From a virus: a stretch of 45,718 bases of DNA. Below the pieces are notes generated by a model that was given only the letters and a program-made list of their open reading frames with translations, was not told the DNA's origin and did not search any database. Both the position numbers and the translations under genes were made by a program. This document shows positions 38,701 through 45,718 of the stretch, in pieces. Numbering within the stretch: the first letter of the stretch is position 1; each line of letters starts with the position of its first letter. The stretch is taken from positions 1 to 45,718 of the IMG/VR virus record IMGVR_UViG_3300023116_000085, one strand, 5' to 3'.

Positions 38701-41700
38701 CATAAATTACACGTTTTTCGCCCTGTAGAGGATCTTTTACAATTTTGAGGAAAGAACCTTCTGCATTTACAATACCATTCTTATCAAAATAGTAGAAATT
38801 AGTAAAGTCTGTTCCTCTTTCTGTTGAATAGTCATTTGCTGCTATTCTAGAACCAAAACCAAACTTGACTTCCGTAAATGCACCAGCATTTCCAGGAAGA
38901 ATATTAGATGCTAGTTTCTCACCTGTAATAAGATTGAAGTTCTTACTTGGACTTAGATCAAAGTAAGTTCCAGTCAAAGATGGGTGTGATGTATCAAACA
39001 CATAGCGATATAGTTCTTGAATATCAATGTTTGGATTTGGTGTGAAGTTTACGTTATCTTCAGAAAATTCAAACTTGTATGCAATTGGTTCTAATGACTG
39101 GATCGCTACTAGTCTAGAAGGAACACTGCTATCAAAGAAAGATGTGCTGATTGTTACAGATACTGCAGTGTTTAATTCTACTTCATAGTCATAAACAAGC
39201 GTTGCTTCTTGAGTAGAAGGATTATAAGAAGCAATGTATGCAGAGTTTCCAGCACCTAATTGAAAATTATCAACAAAATTGAGTTTTGGTTTGTAGATAT
39301 TTACAGGTTGATTATCATAGTGATCTTTATCAGCAGTTCCCTCTCTTCCTCTCAAGACAGTTAGTGTATTACCACTGATAGATGCAATCTCAATTACTTC
39401 TTCACCAATTAGAACAGTGTCTCCTTCTGCAAGTCCATTTGCACTACTTACATTAAGTCTTGTAGATCCAGAAGCAAAACCAACGTGATCAACATACAAA
39501 GTTAATCTCTGTGTGCTCTGTGAAGCGACAGATCTTGATAGAGACTCATCATCAATTCCTAGATAATCTGCTTTTCTATATCCAGTTCCTTTGTCCTGAA
39601 TGGAAATAGATGATACTACACCAGCATCAGATACTGTAATGATAGCGGTTGCACCAGTTCCAGATCCGCCAGTGAATGGAACATTGGTATATGTACCAGG
39701 AGCATAATCTGCACCACCATTAAGAATTTGGAATCTTCCAACCCCAGTATCAGAAATAGTAGAAGAATATTTTGGTGTCTTGAAGACTACGTTTTGATAT
39801 AAACGCTTTCTTAGATAATAGGTTTTGGTTTTTGTGCTATCATCTGGTAAAATAGTAATATCTACCTTGTCGTCAATTCCTAAACCATGGTTGCCTACAG
39901 TTTCCACCAAAGCAACACTTTGATTAACTTCAAATGGTTCTAGGTTGTCGCTCAGAGAAGTTAGCGTTACTGGTCTAGTACCAGAGGTATTAAAGAAGTT
40001 GTTTGATTGTAAGAAGTATTCTCCTTGGTTGAATTGGAACCAATCGCCAAGATCCCAATCTTGTGGATCATCTTCTGGGTTTAGTGGTACAACTTTGATT
40101 TCAACAACGTTCTGGTTGCTTGTACCATTCAATACTTCACCTTTAGCTACTGTTGGATTGATACCATCAGTTAGACTCAAGATTGCTCCCTCAGAATAAG
40201 AACTGTCTTGATCTAGAAGAATAAAGAATGTCTTGATGTCTGCAGAGAACGTTCCAGTGTTGTCAAACGTTCCAACAACATTTTTCAGAACAATTTCATT
40301 GTCGTTTCTGACATTTCCGACAATCTGACCAGATGCATTAGAAGATGGTTGTCTTAGAATGTCATCTGTAAATAGATAAGCATTTTGAATAGTTGTCAAC
40401 TTGACAACTTTATTCTCATAACTGTCAATATAACTTACAGATTTTCCTTTTACGGAGTTTACAAGTGCTTCTGCTTCCGAACCACTCGTTCCCTTATTGT
40501 CAAAATAAACTTTTGAATTAACAGAGAAGTTACTGGAAGAGTTTTCAATTGTAATATTATCAACGGTTCCAGGTTTTACTTCATTGATCTTGGCAAACAC
40601 GCCAGATCCATTACCCTGCATACCAGGAGTAAATAGTCTCTTGGATGCCTTTGGAATGTCATTCTGATTAATATCGGAATTGTAATTACTATCTACTGGT
40701 AGAGAATAGAAGTTTTCACCTAGAATGTATGGATATTGTGGTACTTGATTGCTATCAATAGTAAGGAAATAAGCATAAACTCCTTCTGGAAATTCGGGGG
40801 TAATGCAAAAACGTCCATTATTTTCGTCTAGTGAACCATTCTTGTGCTTGTAGGTATAATCATTTGTGAATGTACCTAAAGAATAGTCTGAAACAGAAGG
40901 ACCGCCAGATCTAGAAGAGTTGCGAACATAACTAGATGTCATCCTTACAATAGGAGATTGTGAATCTAGTGGGTCTTGATGTGCAAATGGTCCATAGATT
41001 GGATTGCCATCATAAGCAAATCCAAGAATTGGTGAGTGAGTCTTAGTTGATGGTTCTAGACCAGCAGCACTCAAGTTATCATTTAATGCAACCCTCAGTG
41101 CCTTGGGGTTAGCAACTTGACCATAACCATTCTCAAAGGTTATATTGTAATTTGGGAAAAGATATCCATTCTCTGTATCAAGAACGGACTTGAGTTTTTC
41201 ATATCTGTTAAAATTCCATTCTTTTAGTAAAGGTGTTCCAACAGCACCATTACCAACAGCAATAATATCAACTTTAACGGTTCTTTGATCGTAGAAGTTT
41301 CCTTCTGCAATTTTTTCAAAATCAACTAGTCTACCATCAGTATCTACAACAGCATTGTACTCTGCAAATCTTCCCTTACCATTTCTATCTGTAATACGAA
41401 CAATAGGAGGAGAAGAATAATACTCACCTGGGTTTTCAACTACTAAACTAGTAATTTTGTCTCCAGTAACAACAGCACGAACAGATGCTCCTCTACCAGA
41501 AGTCACCTCAACAACAGGTGTTCTTGGGAAAATATTGGTAGTATCTACAATATATCTTTCTACAACAGAACCAGATAGAACTGCTCTTGCTTTGTTTGGA
41601 GCACCATCTAACAAAACAAATGGTGGTTTTGCATAACCACTACCTTGTTTAGCAGGAACAATTTGCTCTAACTTGCCATAACGAATGCTTTCTGTATCTT

Positions 41701-43303
41701 TATATCCATATAGACGAACGCCATTAAGAAGGATACCAACTTCAGTCTTTGGTGTCTTATACTTCTCAGTTGTTCTGGTCGCAAGTCTTCTGATGATACG
41801 AAGGAGTTTCTGATCTTCAACAGTCTGTGAAACACTAGAACCATCTAGAATTTTGTATGAAGGATAACCAGAAGAAGTAATGTAATAGTATTGATCATCT
41901 GCAAAAATAGCAGATACATCTGTTGATGTCTGACCGAGTTGCGTGCCAACATAAGGAACTGTTGGTGCATTGATTGGAAGATTTCTGTTTAAAATCCATC
42001 TTGTCTGGTTTGATCCAGTATTGACAATCTTGGGATCTGCACTTTCAAATCCAGGATTTGAAATTTCAATAGTATCATCTACTGCGGAATATGGATGAGA
42101 ATCATTAATCTCAAAGTTATATACAACACCCAGAGTTAAAAGTTTTACATTAGAACCACTAATAACAACTGGTTTATATACAGAAGCACCTGCTTCGTGA
42201 TTATATGTAATGTTTCCTCTTTTACTAATAGTAAACTGAGTTATATTCTTATCATCAAACTTGATGGTTTCTTCACCAATCAAAACTTCTCCAGTTTTAC
42301 CCCAACCAATAGTAGAGAAAACATTGATTCTCTTACCAACACCATCTGTCTGAGAAAGATTTTTCTCTAAACGAGTTTTTGTAGAGATTGCAAACTCACC
42401 AGTGACAGTTTCTGGAGCAAGGACAATGTTCCAAATTTTCTCACCATCAAATGTACCCTCTGCTCTTGCATTATCTACAGTAGCAGAAACATAACCATAC
42501 TCTTCAGTTTCTGGTTGTACAATCTGCTTACCAATAAGATCTGTTGGGTCTCCAGAGATTACTTTTACTTTTAATGCATAAACATTAATCCAATCAGACT
42601 TAGATACCTTATATGTAAAGTCTTTTGGTTTGTATACTTCTGGTTTATTAGTTACATCTTGAGAAACAATAGTGTTGAAAATGAACTTAATAGAACTGTC
42701 AGTTCCTTTTGACTTATAGAACTTATTGATGTTCTTAATAAGAGTTCTCTTGTCAACTTCACCACGAAGATACTTCTCGGGGAATGAACCGAGATACTGA
42801 GACTCGAAGTTTTTTACAAAAGCATATAAGAAGAGATTGCTAACATTATATACTTTTGAGTTAGCATTATGAGATGCTGCTTCTGTGCTCTTAAAATTGG
42901 ATGCTGTGTATAGATCTCCTAGAGTAGTATTACCACTTACACCTCTAGAACAATCTCTAAATTCTGTATCAGTTCTATCGGAATAGAAGATAATCTCATC
43001 ATTAATTCTAATATAACCATTTTTTGTTGGAAATGAACTCGCATCATTTACAACAATTGTAGTATCTGTATCAGAAATAGATGCAGCAAGAGTGTCATTC
43101 TGTTTGAGAAGATTTTTCTCGTAAAAATCAATATCTACATATTTTTGAAGGTTGTTAATAACATCCAAAGTTCCACCTTGGACTTCCTGTGCTTCATAAT
43201 ACTTTTGTACAAACTTACTAAAGAGTTCATACTCGGTAGAAATGAATTGAGGAAGCTGGGACTCAATTAGAGTTGAAATTCTCTTGGTCTTAACAGCAGC
43301 CAT
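32747..43303 (-). CDS. Giant 3,518-residue virion structural protein (baseplate; position of T4 gp7)
   Basis: This is the largest gene in the window. It sits between gp6 and gp8, exactly where T4 has gp7 (1,032 residues), so a baseplate wedge role is inferred from order, not from a visible gp7 match. The N-terminal ~250 residues look like a structured anchor (LPQFISTEYELFSKFVQKYY near residue 17). The rest is a mosaic. It has five copies of an IGxE/RG beta module (about residues 80-125, 318-375, 1265-1336, 3115-3186 and the extreme C-terminus) and several GSGY-type beta repeats. A YHYH-like domain lies near residues 755-868. Two copies of a helical RD/GGN module lie near residues 2055-2390, each followed by a C-D-V helical hairpin. 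A glycine run lies near residue 2215. No signal peptide or membrane segment was seen. Some of the mosaic may reach outward as a fibre. Confidence 0.85.
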   Translation of the reverse strand: MAAVKTKRISTLIESQLPQFISTEYELFSKFVQKYYEAQEVQGGTLDVINNLQKYVDIDFYEKNLLKQNDTLAASISDTDTTIVVNDASSFPTKNGYIRINDEIIFYSDRTDTEFRDCSRGVSGNTTLGDLYTASNFKSTEAASHNANSKVYNVSNLFLYAFVKNFESQYLGSFPEKYLRGEVDKRTLIKNINKFYKSKGTDSSIKFIFNTIVSQDVTNKPEVYKPKDFTYKVSKSDWINVYALKVKVISGDPTDLIGKQIVQPETEEYGYVSATVDNARAEGTFDGEKIWNIVLAPETVTGEFAISTKTRLEKNLSQTDGVGKRINVFSTIGWGKTGEVLIGEETIKFDDKNITQFTISKRGNITYNHEAGASVYKPVVISGSNVKLLTLGVVYNFEINDSHPYSAVDDTIEISNPGFESADPKIVNTGSNQTRWILNRNLPINAPTVPYVGTQLGQTSTDVSAIFADDQYYYITSSGYPSYKILDGSSVSQTVEDQKLLRIIRRLATRTTEKYKTPKTEVGILLNGVRLYGYKDTESIRYGKLEQIVPAKQGSGYAKPPFVLLDGAPNKARAVLSGSVVERYIVDTTNIFPRTPVVEVTSGRGASVRAVVTGDKITSLVVENPGEYYSSPPIVRITDRNGKGRFAEYNAVVDTDGRLVDFEKIAEGNFYDQRTVKVDIIAVGNGAVGTPLLKEWNFNRYEKLKSVLDTENGYLFPNYNITFENGYGQVANPKALRVALNDNLSAAGLEPSTKTHSPILGFAYDGNPIYGPFAHQDPLDSQSPIVRMTSSYVRNSSRSGGPSVSDYSLGTFTNDYTYKHKNGSLDENNGRFCITPEFPEGVYAYFLTIDSNQVPQYPYILGENFYSLPVDSNYNSDINQNDIPKASKRLFTPGMQGNGSGVFAKINEVKPGTVDNITIENSSSNFSVNSKVYFDNKGTSGSEAEALVNSVKGKSVSYIDSYENKVVKLTTIQNAYLFTDDILRQPSSNASGQIVGNVRNDNEIVLKNVVGTFDNTGTFSADIKTFFILLDQDSSYSEGAILSLTDGINPTVAKGEVLNGTSNQNVVEIKVVPLNPEDDPQDWDLGDWFQFNQGEYFLQSNNFFNTSGTRPVTLTSLSDNLEPFEVNQSVALVETVGNHGLGIDDKVDITILPDDSTKTKTYYLRKRLYQNVVFKTPKYSSTISDTGVGRFQILNGGADYAPGTYTNVPFTGGSGTGATAIITVSDAGVVSSISIQDKGTGYRKADYLGIDDESLSRSVASQSTQRLTLYVDHVGFASGSTRLNVSSANGLAEGDTVLIGEEVIEIASISGNTLTVLRGREGTADKDHYDNQPVNIYKPKLNFVDNFQLGAGNSAYIASYNPSTQEATLVYDYEVELNTAVSVTISTSFFDSSVPSRLVAIQSLEPIAYKFEFSEDNVNFTPNPNIDIQELYRYVFDTSHPSLTGTYFDLSPSKNFNLITGEKLASNILPGNAGAFTEVKFGFGSRIAANDYSTERGTDFTNFYYFDKNGIVNAEGSFLKIVKDPLQGEKRVIYVTPNRFVYNVPSEPLWDGSGDISYTTTGQFAVGEINDFKITNLGLNYKKVPIITGVALTQNYRASATVLFDLESQIITSVQIDNEGSNYSNPKIVIVDGDGIDAKFNVVVRDGKIFAINVISPGSGYTYAPTIAIIESDIEAYVDSRTIGIPQSVSIIRNGGAFHLDKTVSSNFTSKYTLALLSPEGRFRKGETVVQKVGATEVMRAKVAEWRQGSNLLKLESVTGIVRENLEVRGLISKSTGTVKAIYATTFKEKITSFFDNIGYYSSDRGKLGVSNQKITDSFFYQDYSYVVKSKTPIDQWRELIKSTTHPAGFKLFGQVDVESDAAAEMPTDAPKASHFTVVQLWDPNKNKITVENTRRTITQTVQKIENQRIKKGLGSAATSEFNFNESRAFTVTLSAPFDGYFDDDGILQGTTRFQLLNNGALFSPASAKNLVITLNGVLQEPEVAYTVSGDTITFAAPPLGPGQKLTGNNLSELSDYSGTIFYGRYFAFKDNQYNTRYFKKLRNIFQRNGRWLDSANQIERNRTFIVEETIGYGREKYPSLDWSTKQDDYERDLGYILDAYEHDIRFGGNVKTVDYINLFGDDSDYDYITKNKTESLGIIKYATNLANLAIRNWDIVETGVGYIQGSRTMRVSDTNRLAVGMHVSSGRAYPEGTKIVSIDSDNEITLSRAALANSGGGGGAPQGTTSYSGTSGGDITAPTNTVVIDLGDTFAIEPGDTFTAPISFSGNDTATFFFSGINNGTFYDAANLIAGNKLYLQEEISEYIYDTYTLPQGDKAKCYRDLGYLIDAIVYHLKLGGNQQVVEFARLYYTNAGYPYGEELTYINRSAEETTAAIDAWEKLGEKMILAMRNNLGAGTYTAITPYTDPSVSADAQVPECSEVASAIDSFVDIVKDIIANGTGAVDAVSINASKPGNWTDTKPYTDYNLIPDSDLPYNGECDDVVSSINSLYDNVSDILNNSSAVRTLPDYVDGENKIFEMYWEDGSEVNTEEDEDLFLTINAVLQRPKYNADYPGEDSYYIDRTTIPNKLVFDVAPIWDQDFGAKSIGEPTAVEKVVGIGVGNYKRLTIDKNLVDGSRTGPFLILDVEDGTVQSIEDKEFLYVFLDGVLQREGYSYTISGPNIYFNVPIKKEMKIDMRYLYGRDVGQVLNIYDFAPNQYYAKASVVLDVTSGLSTFETFAWMGDKIGSPIHAWQVNDDNTYNVLGELSNIATYATQIAFAVFGSKCILDTSKPIVFAVKGDYARNTTISISDYTITYAEDEFGRLILSDNNQIWSGTFLGKTYRNPFLSLSNGDNIRVEGEENFRRIKKLPGTTTSKEQRPREEVSSSLFGSVDVERYNGITRGEGLSVVAIIENGSVVGLEWNQRSYEPLTQPTAYQYYTPPVLHFIPLDGNGGGARANVLVSKGQVISVDLIEGGSGYTKAPRVEVARRYDILSDRDIGVSLINLGVNPYVNQFSLIAQSSIDIIRLPAADQIISITAQFATSPVAVGTDIESEIQLIENTGEDLSTSTSEIRSSRPNPDKFVIIDVFASTNQYVSQVSGRLSDVISNSVVTANRQFTNTVNIQLQNDALSNVNYYQTGAYLDVDADPTDTIIYIADTSKFKTNGYLLIGDEVVRYLRKLSDRFLMVQRGQQGTTAKSWTAGTFIRQIPDPVSVAYGGVAKVESASSISTVQAASGVAGTGQDRVRYQQVQSPTVSLTTSSRVLTAEIQPQLNVESISTIVARVFYKLEVPFDITPVATVQEASTTVRCEVQTVQSEFIIQKNQLEVLLFTPPSGAVDGYEESVFISDPIGTRLNGFVDLDNSYGVIKRDTTTIFVSNAVFGTSSEYIGNYERTNAGHTISHFDGIFDDGSANVSGLTIEELDTYFPSLTVRDFTERASSSYTLAGDKFNLLPPSIQNPVCITSSGLDINGELDVNSTSYFPTTGHIMIKMNSGTYSGTISVFEYTGITSTSFTGVNKIRGDGFPSTGDEVLPFTID

Positions 43304-43307
43304 TTAC

Positions 43308-45104
43308 TTACTCTTTATATGCGGTGAAACTTGAATTCGCTACATCAACGTCCAGATAAACCTCACGGAGTGCCTGAATATCATTAGACAGTGGTTTTAC
43401 TCTAAATGAGATTCTGTTATCAAAGAAACTACCTTTAATGATAGTCATATTGTATAATCTCAACTCACCTTTTTCATAATCAATGTCCCCAACTTCCTTG
43501 TCGAGAACAACCTTTTCGCCAGTTACGGCGTCTAGTCTATATAGGACAATTTTGTCATCCCTATCTTCAATGTATACATCAAAATTTGGATGCTCAGTCA
43601 CTCTAAATCCAGTTGACGACAGCACTGGTGCATCACAATCAATGTCAAATGCATTCTGGAAACAGATCTCATAATAAAAAGTTGAGTTAAGTTGAGGATA
43701 GAAATCCTTCCTCATAGTAACTTCTGTTAAGTTTGAATTGATTGCTCTGTCCGCATCATCAATTACACCAACCATTTTGCTGTGTCTAAACTTACCTTTG
43801 AACTTTTCAATGTCCGAAGTATCAATGTAAGACTGAACTGCAGCAATTACTTTGTCTCTAATCTGTGATGGTGTCTCGTCAGTGACATTACGATTGTAAT
43901 AAATTTTACTGTTTAACTCAACATATAGAATTGATGGGTCAACAATTTCTGGTTCAACTGAAGCGACGGAGTATTTTTGTAGTTCCTCTACAATAGCATT
44001 CTTCGTTAAAGATGTTAGATATGAAGCATCTTTTGGTTTCAGAACAATGAATACCTTTCCGTACTGTGGTGGGTCTTGATCTTCTCCTCCAAATATAATG
44101 ATGTCGCTTGTGGCAGGATAGATTCTACGGATAATAGTGGAGTAATCATCAGCAGTAACGGCACGATCTTGTGTACCATATGATTTTGGTGCTGTGTATT
44201 TAATTTTCTGCGTAGACTCAATTTCTTCGCCTCCAGCAGAAGCAACTGTGGACGTGATAGTTACGCCAAAAGAGTTAGGAGAGACGCCTTGCGAGTTCTC
44301 CAGAACCCCAGAGAAGACGAATGTGCGTACACCATTGCTCTCGGGACCAGCAGTGGTCAAATATGAGACTTCTACTCTTGCTCCGTTTTCTAATTTCTTT
44401 CCTAGAACACCATCACCAAAAAGCAACTCATATCTTTCATCTTCAATTTCTTCCAGGAAGAAAACTTTTGATTCCCCATCAACGCCAATAATATTGTCAG
44501 AAACTAACCATGGTTCATTGAAAGATCCCCCTGTTGGGAATACTCTTACTCTAATAGTATTAGTATCAATATCCTGGTTGTCAAGAATAAAACGTTGAGA
44601 CTTAAGTGATGTATTAACAGTGTAAGTATTGACTAATTGAGTTCCTTCTTTTACTTCAATATTTTCAAATGTAGCGACACCATTAGATACCTGTGCTGCT
44701 ACATCATCTAATGTCACATATTGGTAAATGTTATTGTCATATGACGCAATAAATCCTGTTCCTTTTTTTAAGATAATTTCTGTATCAGTCGTAGGAGTGT
44801 TATACGTAACGTTAAATGATACATAGGCAGTTGGAGATGTTGCACTCTTGGGTCTGTATCCCAACTGCTTCGCAATTGCCACCACATTGTCCCTCAAGGT
44901 GGCAGAATCAATGAATAGTTCATTAACTACCATATTAGCGTTAAACGCCGTATAGTAGGTGTTATAGGCGAGTGTATCAATCAACGTTGATAGCGCACTG
45001 CCGTCAAAATCATAGTCAGTAAAATCTGACTGTGCTCTGAGATATTCTTTCAGAGCAATCTTAATATCTTCAAAATCTAAGTTAGCAACCTGAGTATAAG
45101 GCAT
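43308..45104 (-). CDS. 6: Baseplate wedge subunit gp6
   Basis: The 598-residue product matches T4 gp6, which is 660 residues and belongs to the baseplate J family. The N-terminal part (residues 1-85) has the conserved stretch VVNELFIDSATLRDNV followed by AKQLGYRP. The middle region has the DRAVTADDYSTIIRRIYP stretch typical of J-like proteins, around residues 335-352. Gp6 forms the inner iris that clamps the baseplate wedges around the hub and rearranges on sheath contraction. It starts with a one-base overlap with the gp25 stop and ends four bases before the giant 3,518-residue gene. No frameshift or missing region was seen. Confidence 0.95.
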   Translation of the reverse strand: MPYTQVANLDFEDIKIALKEYLRAQSDFTDYDFDGSALSTLIDTLAYNTYYTAFNANMVVNELFIDSATLRDNVVAIAKQLGYRPKSATSPTAYVSFNVTYNTPTTDTEIILKKGTGFIASYDNNIYQYVTLDDVAAQVSNGVATFENIEVKEGTQLVNTYTVNTSLKSQRFILDNQDIDTNTIRVRVFPTGGSFNEPWLVSDNIIGVDGESKVFFLEEIEDERYELLFGDGVLGKKLENGARVEVSYLTTAGPESNGVRTFVFSGVLENSQGVSPNSFGVTITSTVASAGGEEIESTQKIKYTAPKSYGTQDRAVTADDYSTIIRRIYPATSDIIIFGGEDQDPPQYGKVFIVLKPKDASYLTSLTKNAIVEELQKYSVASVEPEIVDPSILYVELNSKIYYNRNVTDETPSQIRDKVIAAVQSYIDTSDIEKFKGKFRHSKMVGVIDDADRAINSNLTEVTMRKDFYPQLNSTFYYEICFQNAFDIDCDAPVLSSTGFRVTEHPNFDVYIEDRDDKIVLYRLDAVTGEKVVLDKEVGDIDYEKGELRLYNMTIIKGSFFDNRISFRVKPLSNDIQALREVYLDVDVANSSFTAYKE

Positions 45105-45496
45105 TATCGTGTACGCTCTAAGAAGAAGTCTACAGTTATTGGTGTGTCATCTCTTCCAACAATTGTATATGTCATTTCAACATCATATCCATTATTTCTA
45201 TAATCTGGTACGCAACGAATATAATCAGTAGCGATTCTTGGTTCGTAACGATTCAGAGTATCACGAATTTCAGATTTGATGATAGCAGCACTAGCAAAAT
45301 CTAGAGGTTCAAACAATACATTCTGAATATCACACCCCAAATTAGGTTGAAATGGTCTCTCTCCCTTCCTAGTAAGAAGCAAGGCAGTAATCGCTTGAAC
45401 GATAGCTGCCTTGTCTTTCACTGTAACCAAATCGTCGGAAACAGGATGCTTCTTAAATGTAACACTCAAATCCTTGAATGTCTGAAAGGTCGGCAT
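45104..45496 (-). CDS. 25: Baseplate wedge subunit gp25
   Basis: The 130-residue product matches the GPW/gp25 family, and T4 gp25 is 132 residues. The family signature lies at residues 45-66: GERPFQP, then an LFEPLD stretch. Gp25 is a small baseplate wedge protein near the junction with the sheath, placed with gp6 and gp53 in the T4 wedge. The ATG is preceded by a late promoter but no clear Shine-Dalgarno sequence. Its TAA stop shares one base with the ATG of gp6, so the two genes are probably translationally coupled. Gene 25 directly before gene 6 is the usual cyanomyovirus order. Length and motif make the call secure. Confidence 0.95.
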   Translation of the reverse strand: MPTFQTFKDLSVTFKKHPVSDDLVTVKDKAAIVQAITALLLTRKGERPFQPNLGCDIQNVLFEPLDFASAAIIKSEIRDTLNRYEPRIATDYIRCVPDYRNNGYDVEMTYTIVGRDDTPITVDFFLERTR

Positions 45497-45520
45497 TTAG
45501 ACACAGCAATAGGCTGCTAT

Positions 45521-45528
45521 TATTTATT
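45521..45528 (-). promoter_or_regulatory. T4-type late promoter for gp25 (AATAAATA)
   Basis: On the minus strand the octamer is AATAAATA. Its first base is the last base of the TGA stop of the upstream gene, and it lies 24 bases before the gp25 start. In T4-like phages TATAAATA-type octamers are bound by the late sigma factor gp55. No -35 element is expected. Confidence 0.7.
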
Positions 45529-45718
45529 CACTCGTGCCAACGCTCTACAAAGTCGTCAAAACCACCTGCTCCTCCACAAGGACGCTCAAGGCGGTTTTCA
45601 GGCAATGGGTATAGTTCTTCCTTCATCTTTGACCTACGACGCTTTGCAGCGGCATCTAGAAGGCGATCACTGTCTGTTTCGGTGATCAGTGTCATACCTT
45701 CTTCAATAAACTCTTCAC
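45528..45718 (-). CDS. C-terminal end of an unrecognised phage protein (partial)
   Basis: An open frame enters from the right edge and reads 62 residues before a TGA at 45528-45530; the start lies outside the window. The visible part is charged, with an arginine/lysine cluster (AAAKRRRSKMKEE) followed by PLPENRLERPCGGAGG and a C-terminal FDDFVERWHE. It has no membrane segment and I do not recognise the family. It lies 31 bases upstream of gp25 on the same strand, so it probably belongs to the same structural region. Its stop codon abuts a late promoter motif for gp25. The in-frame reading with proline- and glycine-rich composition makes it a likely real gene, but no function can be given. Confidence 0.6.
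   Translation of the reverse strand, partial: EEFIEEGMTLITETDSDRLLDAAAKRRRSKMKEELYPLPENRLERPCGGAGGFDDFVERWHE

Noticed and set aside
32747-43303. Giant gene as an assembly artefact or fusion of frameshifted genes
   Set aside because: The frame is open over 10.5 kb without interruption, module borders are coherent, and start and stop have normal spacing to neighbours.
1074-45685. Many plus-strand open frames of 60-142 codons
   Set aside because: All lie opposite long minus-strand genes, have low-complexity or unlikely compositions, and lack promoters, terminators or plausible ribosome-binding sites. They arise from codon bias of the genes opposite.
1-45718. tRNA genes, CRISPR arrays, insertion sequences, integrase or attachment sites
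   Set aside because: By reading I saw no cloverleaf, regularly spaced direct repeats, transposase or recombinase. Repeats present are protein-level modules.

Overview
The window is a stretch of a T4-like marine myovirus genome, most likely a cyanophage of Synechococcus or Prochlorococcus. Every gene lies on the minus strand, so transcription runs from high to low coordinates. The evidence is the gp25 - gp6 - giant protein - gp8 baseplate order, T4-type late promoter octamers (TATAAATA and variants) in the gaps, A+T-rich DNA, DUF4815 and cyanophage-style fibre proteins, and a cluster of 2-oxoglutarate/Fe(II) oxygenases of the kind common in cyanomyoviruses. No host gene, integrase, tRNA or CRISPR array was seen, and the host assignment is inference.

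Layout in transcription order. (1) 45.7-45.5 kb: C-terminal end of an unrecognised gene. (2) 45.5-30.9 kb, baseplate: gp25, gp6, a 3,518-residue protein in the position of T4 gene 7, and gp8, closed by a strong terminator. (3) 30.8-7.8 kb, peripheral baseplate/fibre: a 2,718-residue DUF4815 protein, a 68-residue coiled-coil protein, a 1,790-residue fibre-like protein carrying a cupredoxin-like domain, a 166-residue protein, and a 2,902-residue tail-fibre protein. (4) 7.8-2.2 kb: a 380-residue propeller-like adhesin candidate, two unknown proteins, a U32-peptidase-like/methyltransferase fusion and two small oxygenases, tightly packed with ATGA overlaps. (5) 2.2-0.1 kb: a 302-residue glycine-rich adhesin candidate, a 118-residue protein, a third oxygenase and a 61-residue acidic coiled-coil protein, closed by a hairpin terminator. 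(6) 71-1: start of the next late gene, probably neck protein gp13.

How it fits together. The giant proteins are mosaics of small repeated beta modules (GSGY-type, IGxE/RG-type, fibre repeats) plus helical modules shared between two of them. They probably form the baseplate and the host-contacting fibres. Regions 4 and 5 have the same plan: a promoter on the previous stop codon, a MAS-x-L adhesin-like protein, unknown protein(s), then oxygenase(s). My main speculative proposal is that the enzymes hydroxylate or otherwise modify the adhesins or a host surface component. No stretch over 300 bases lacks a gene; the longest gap is 95 bases (30769-30863).
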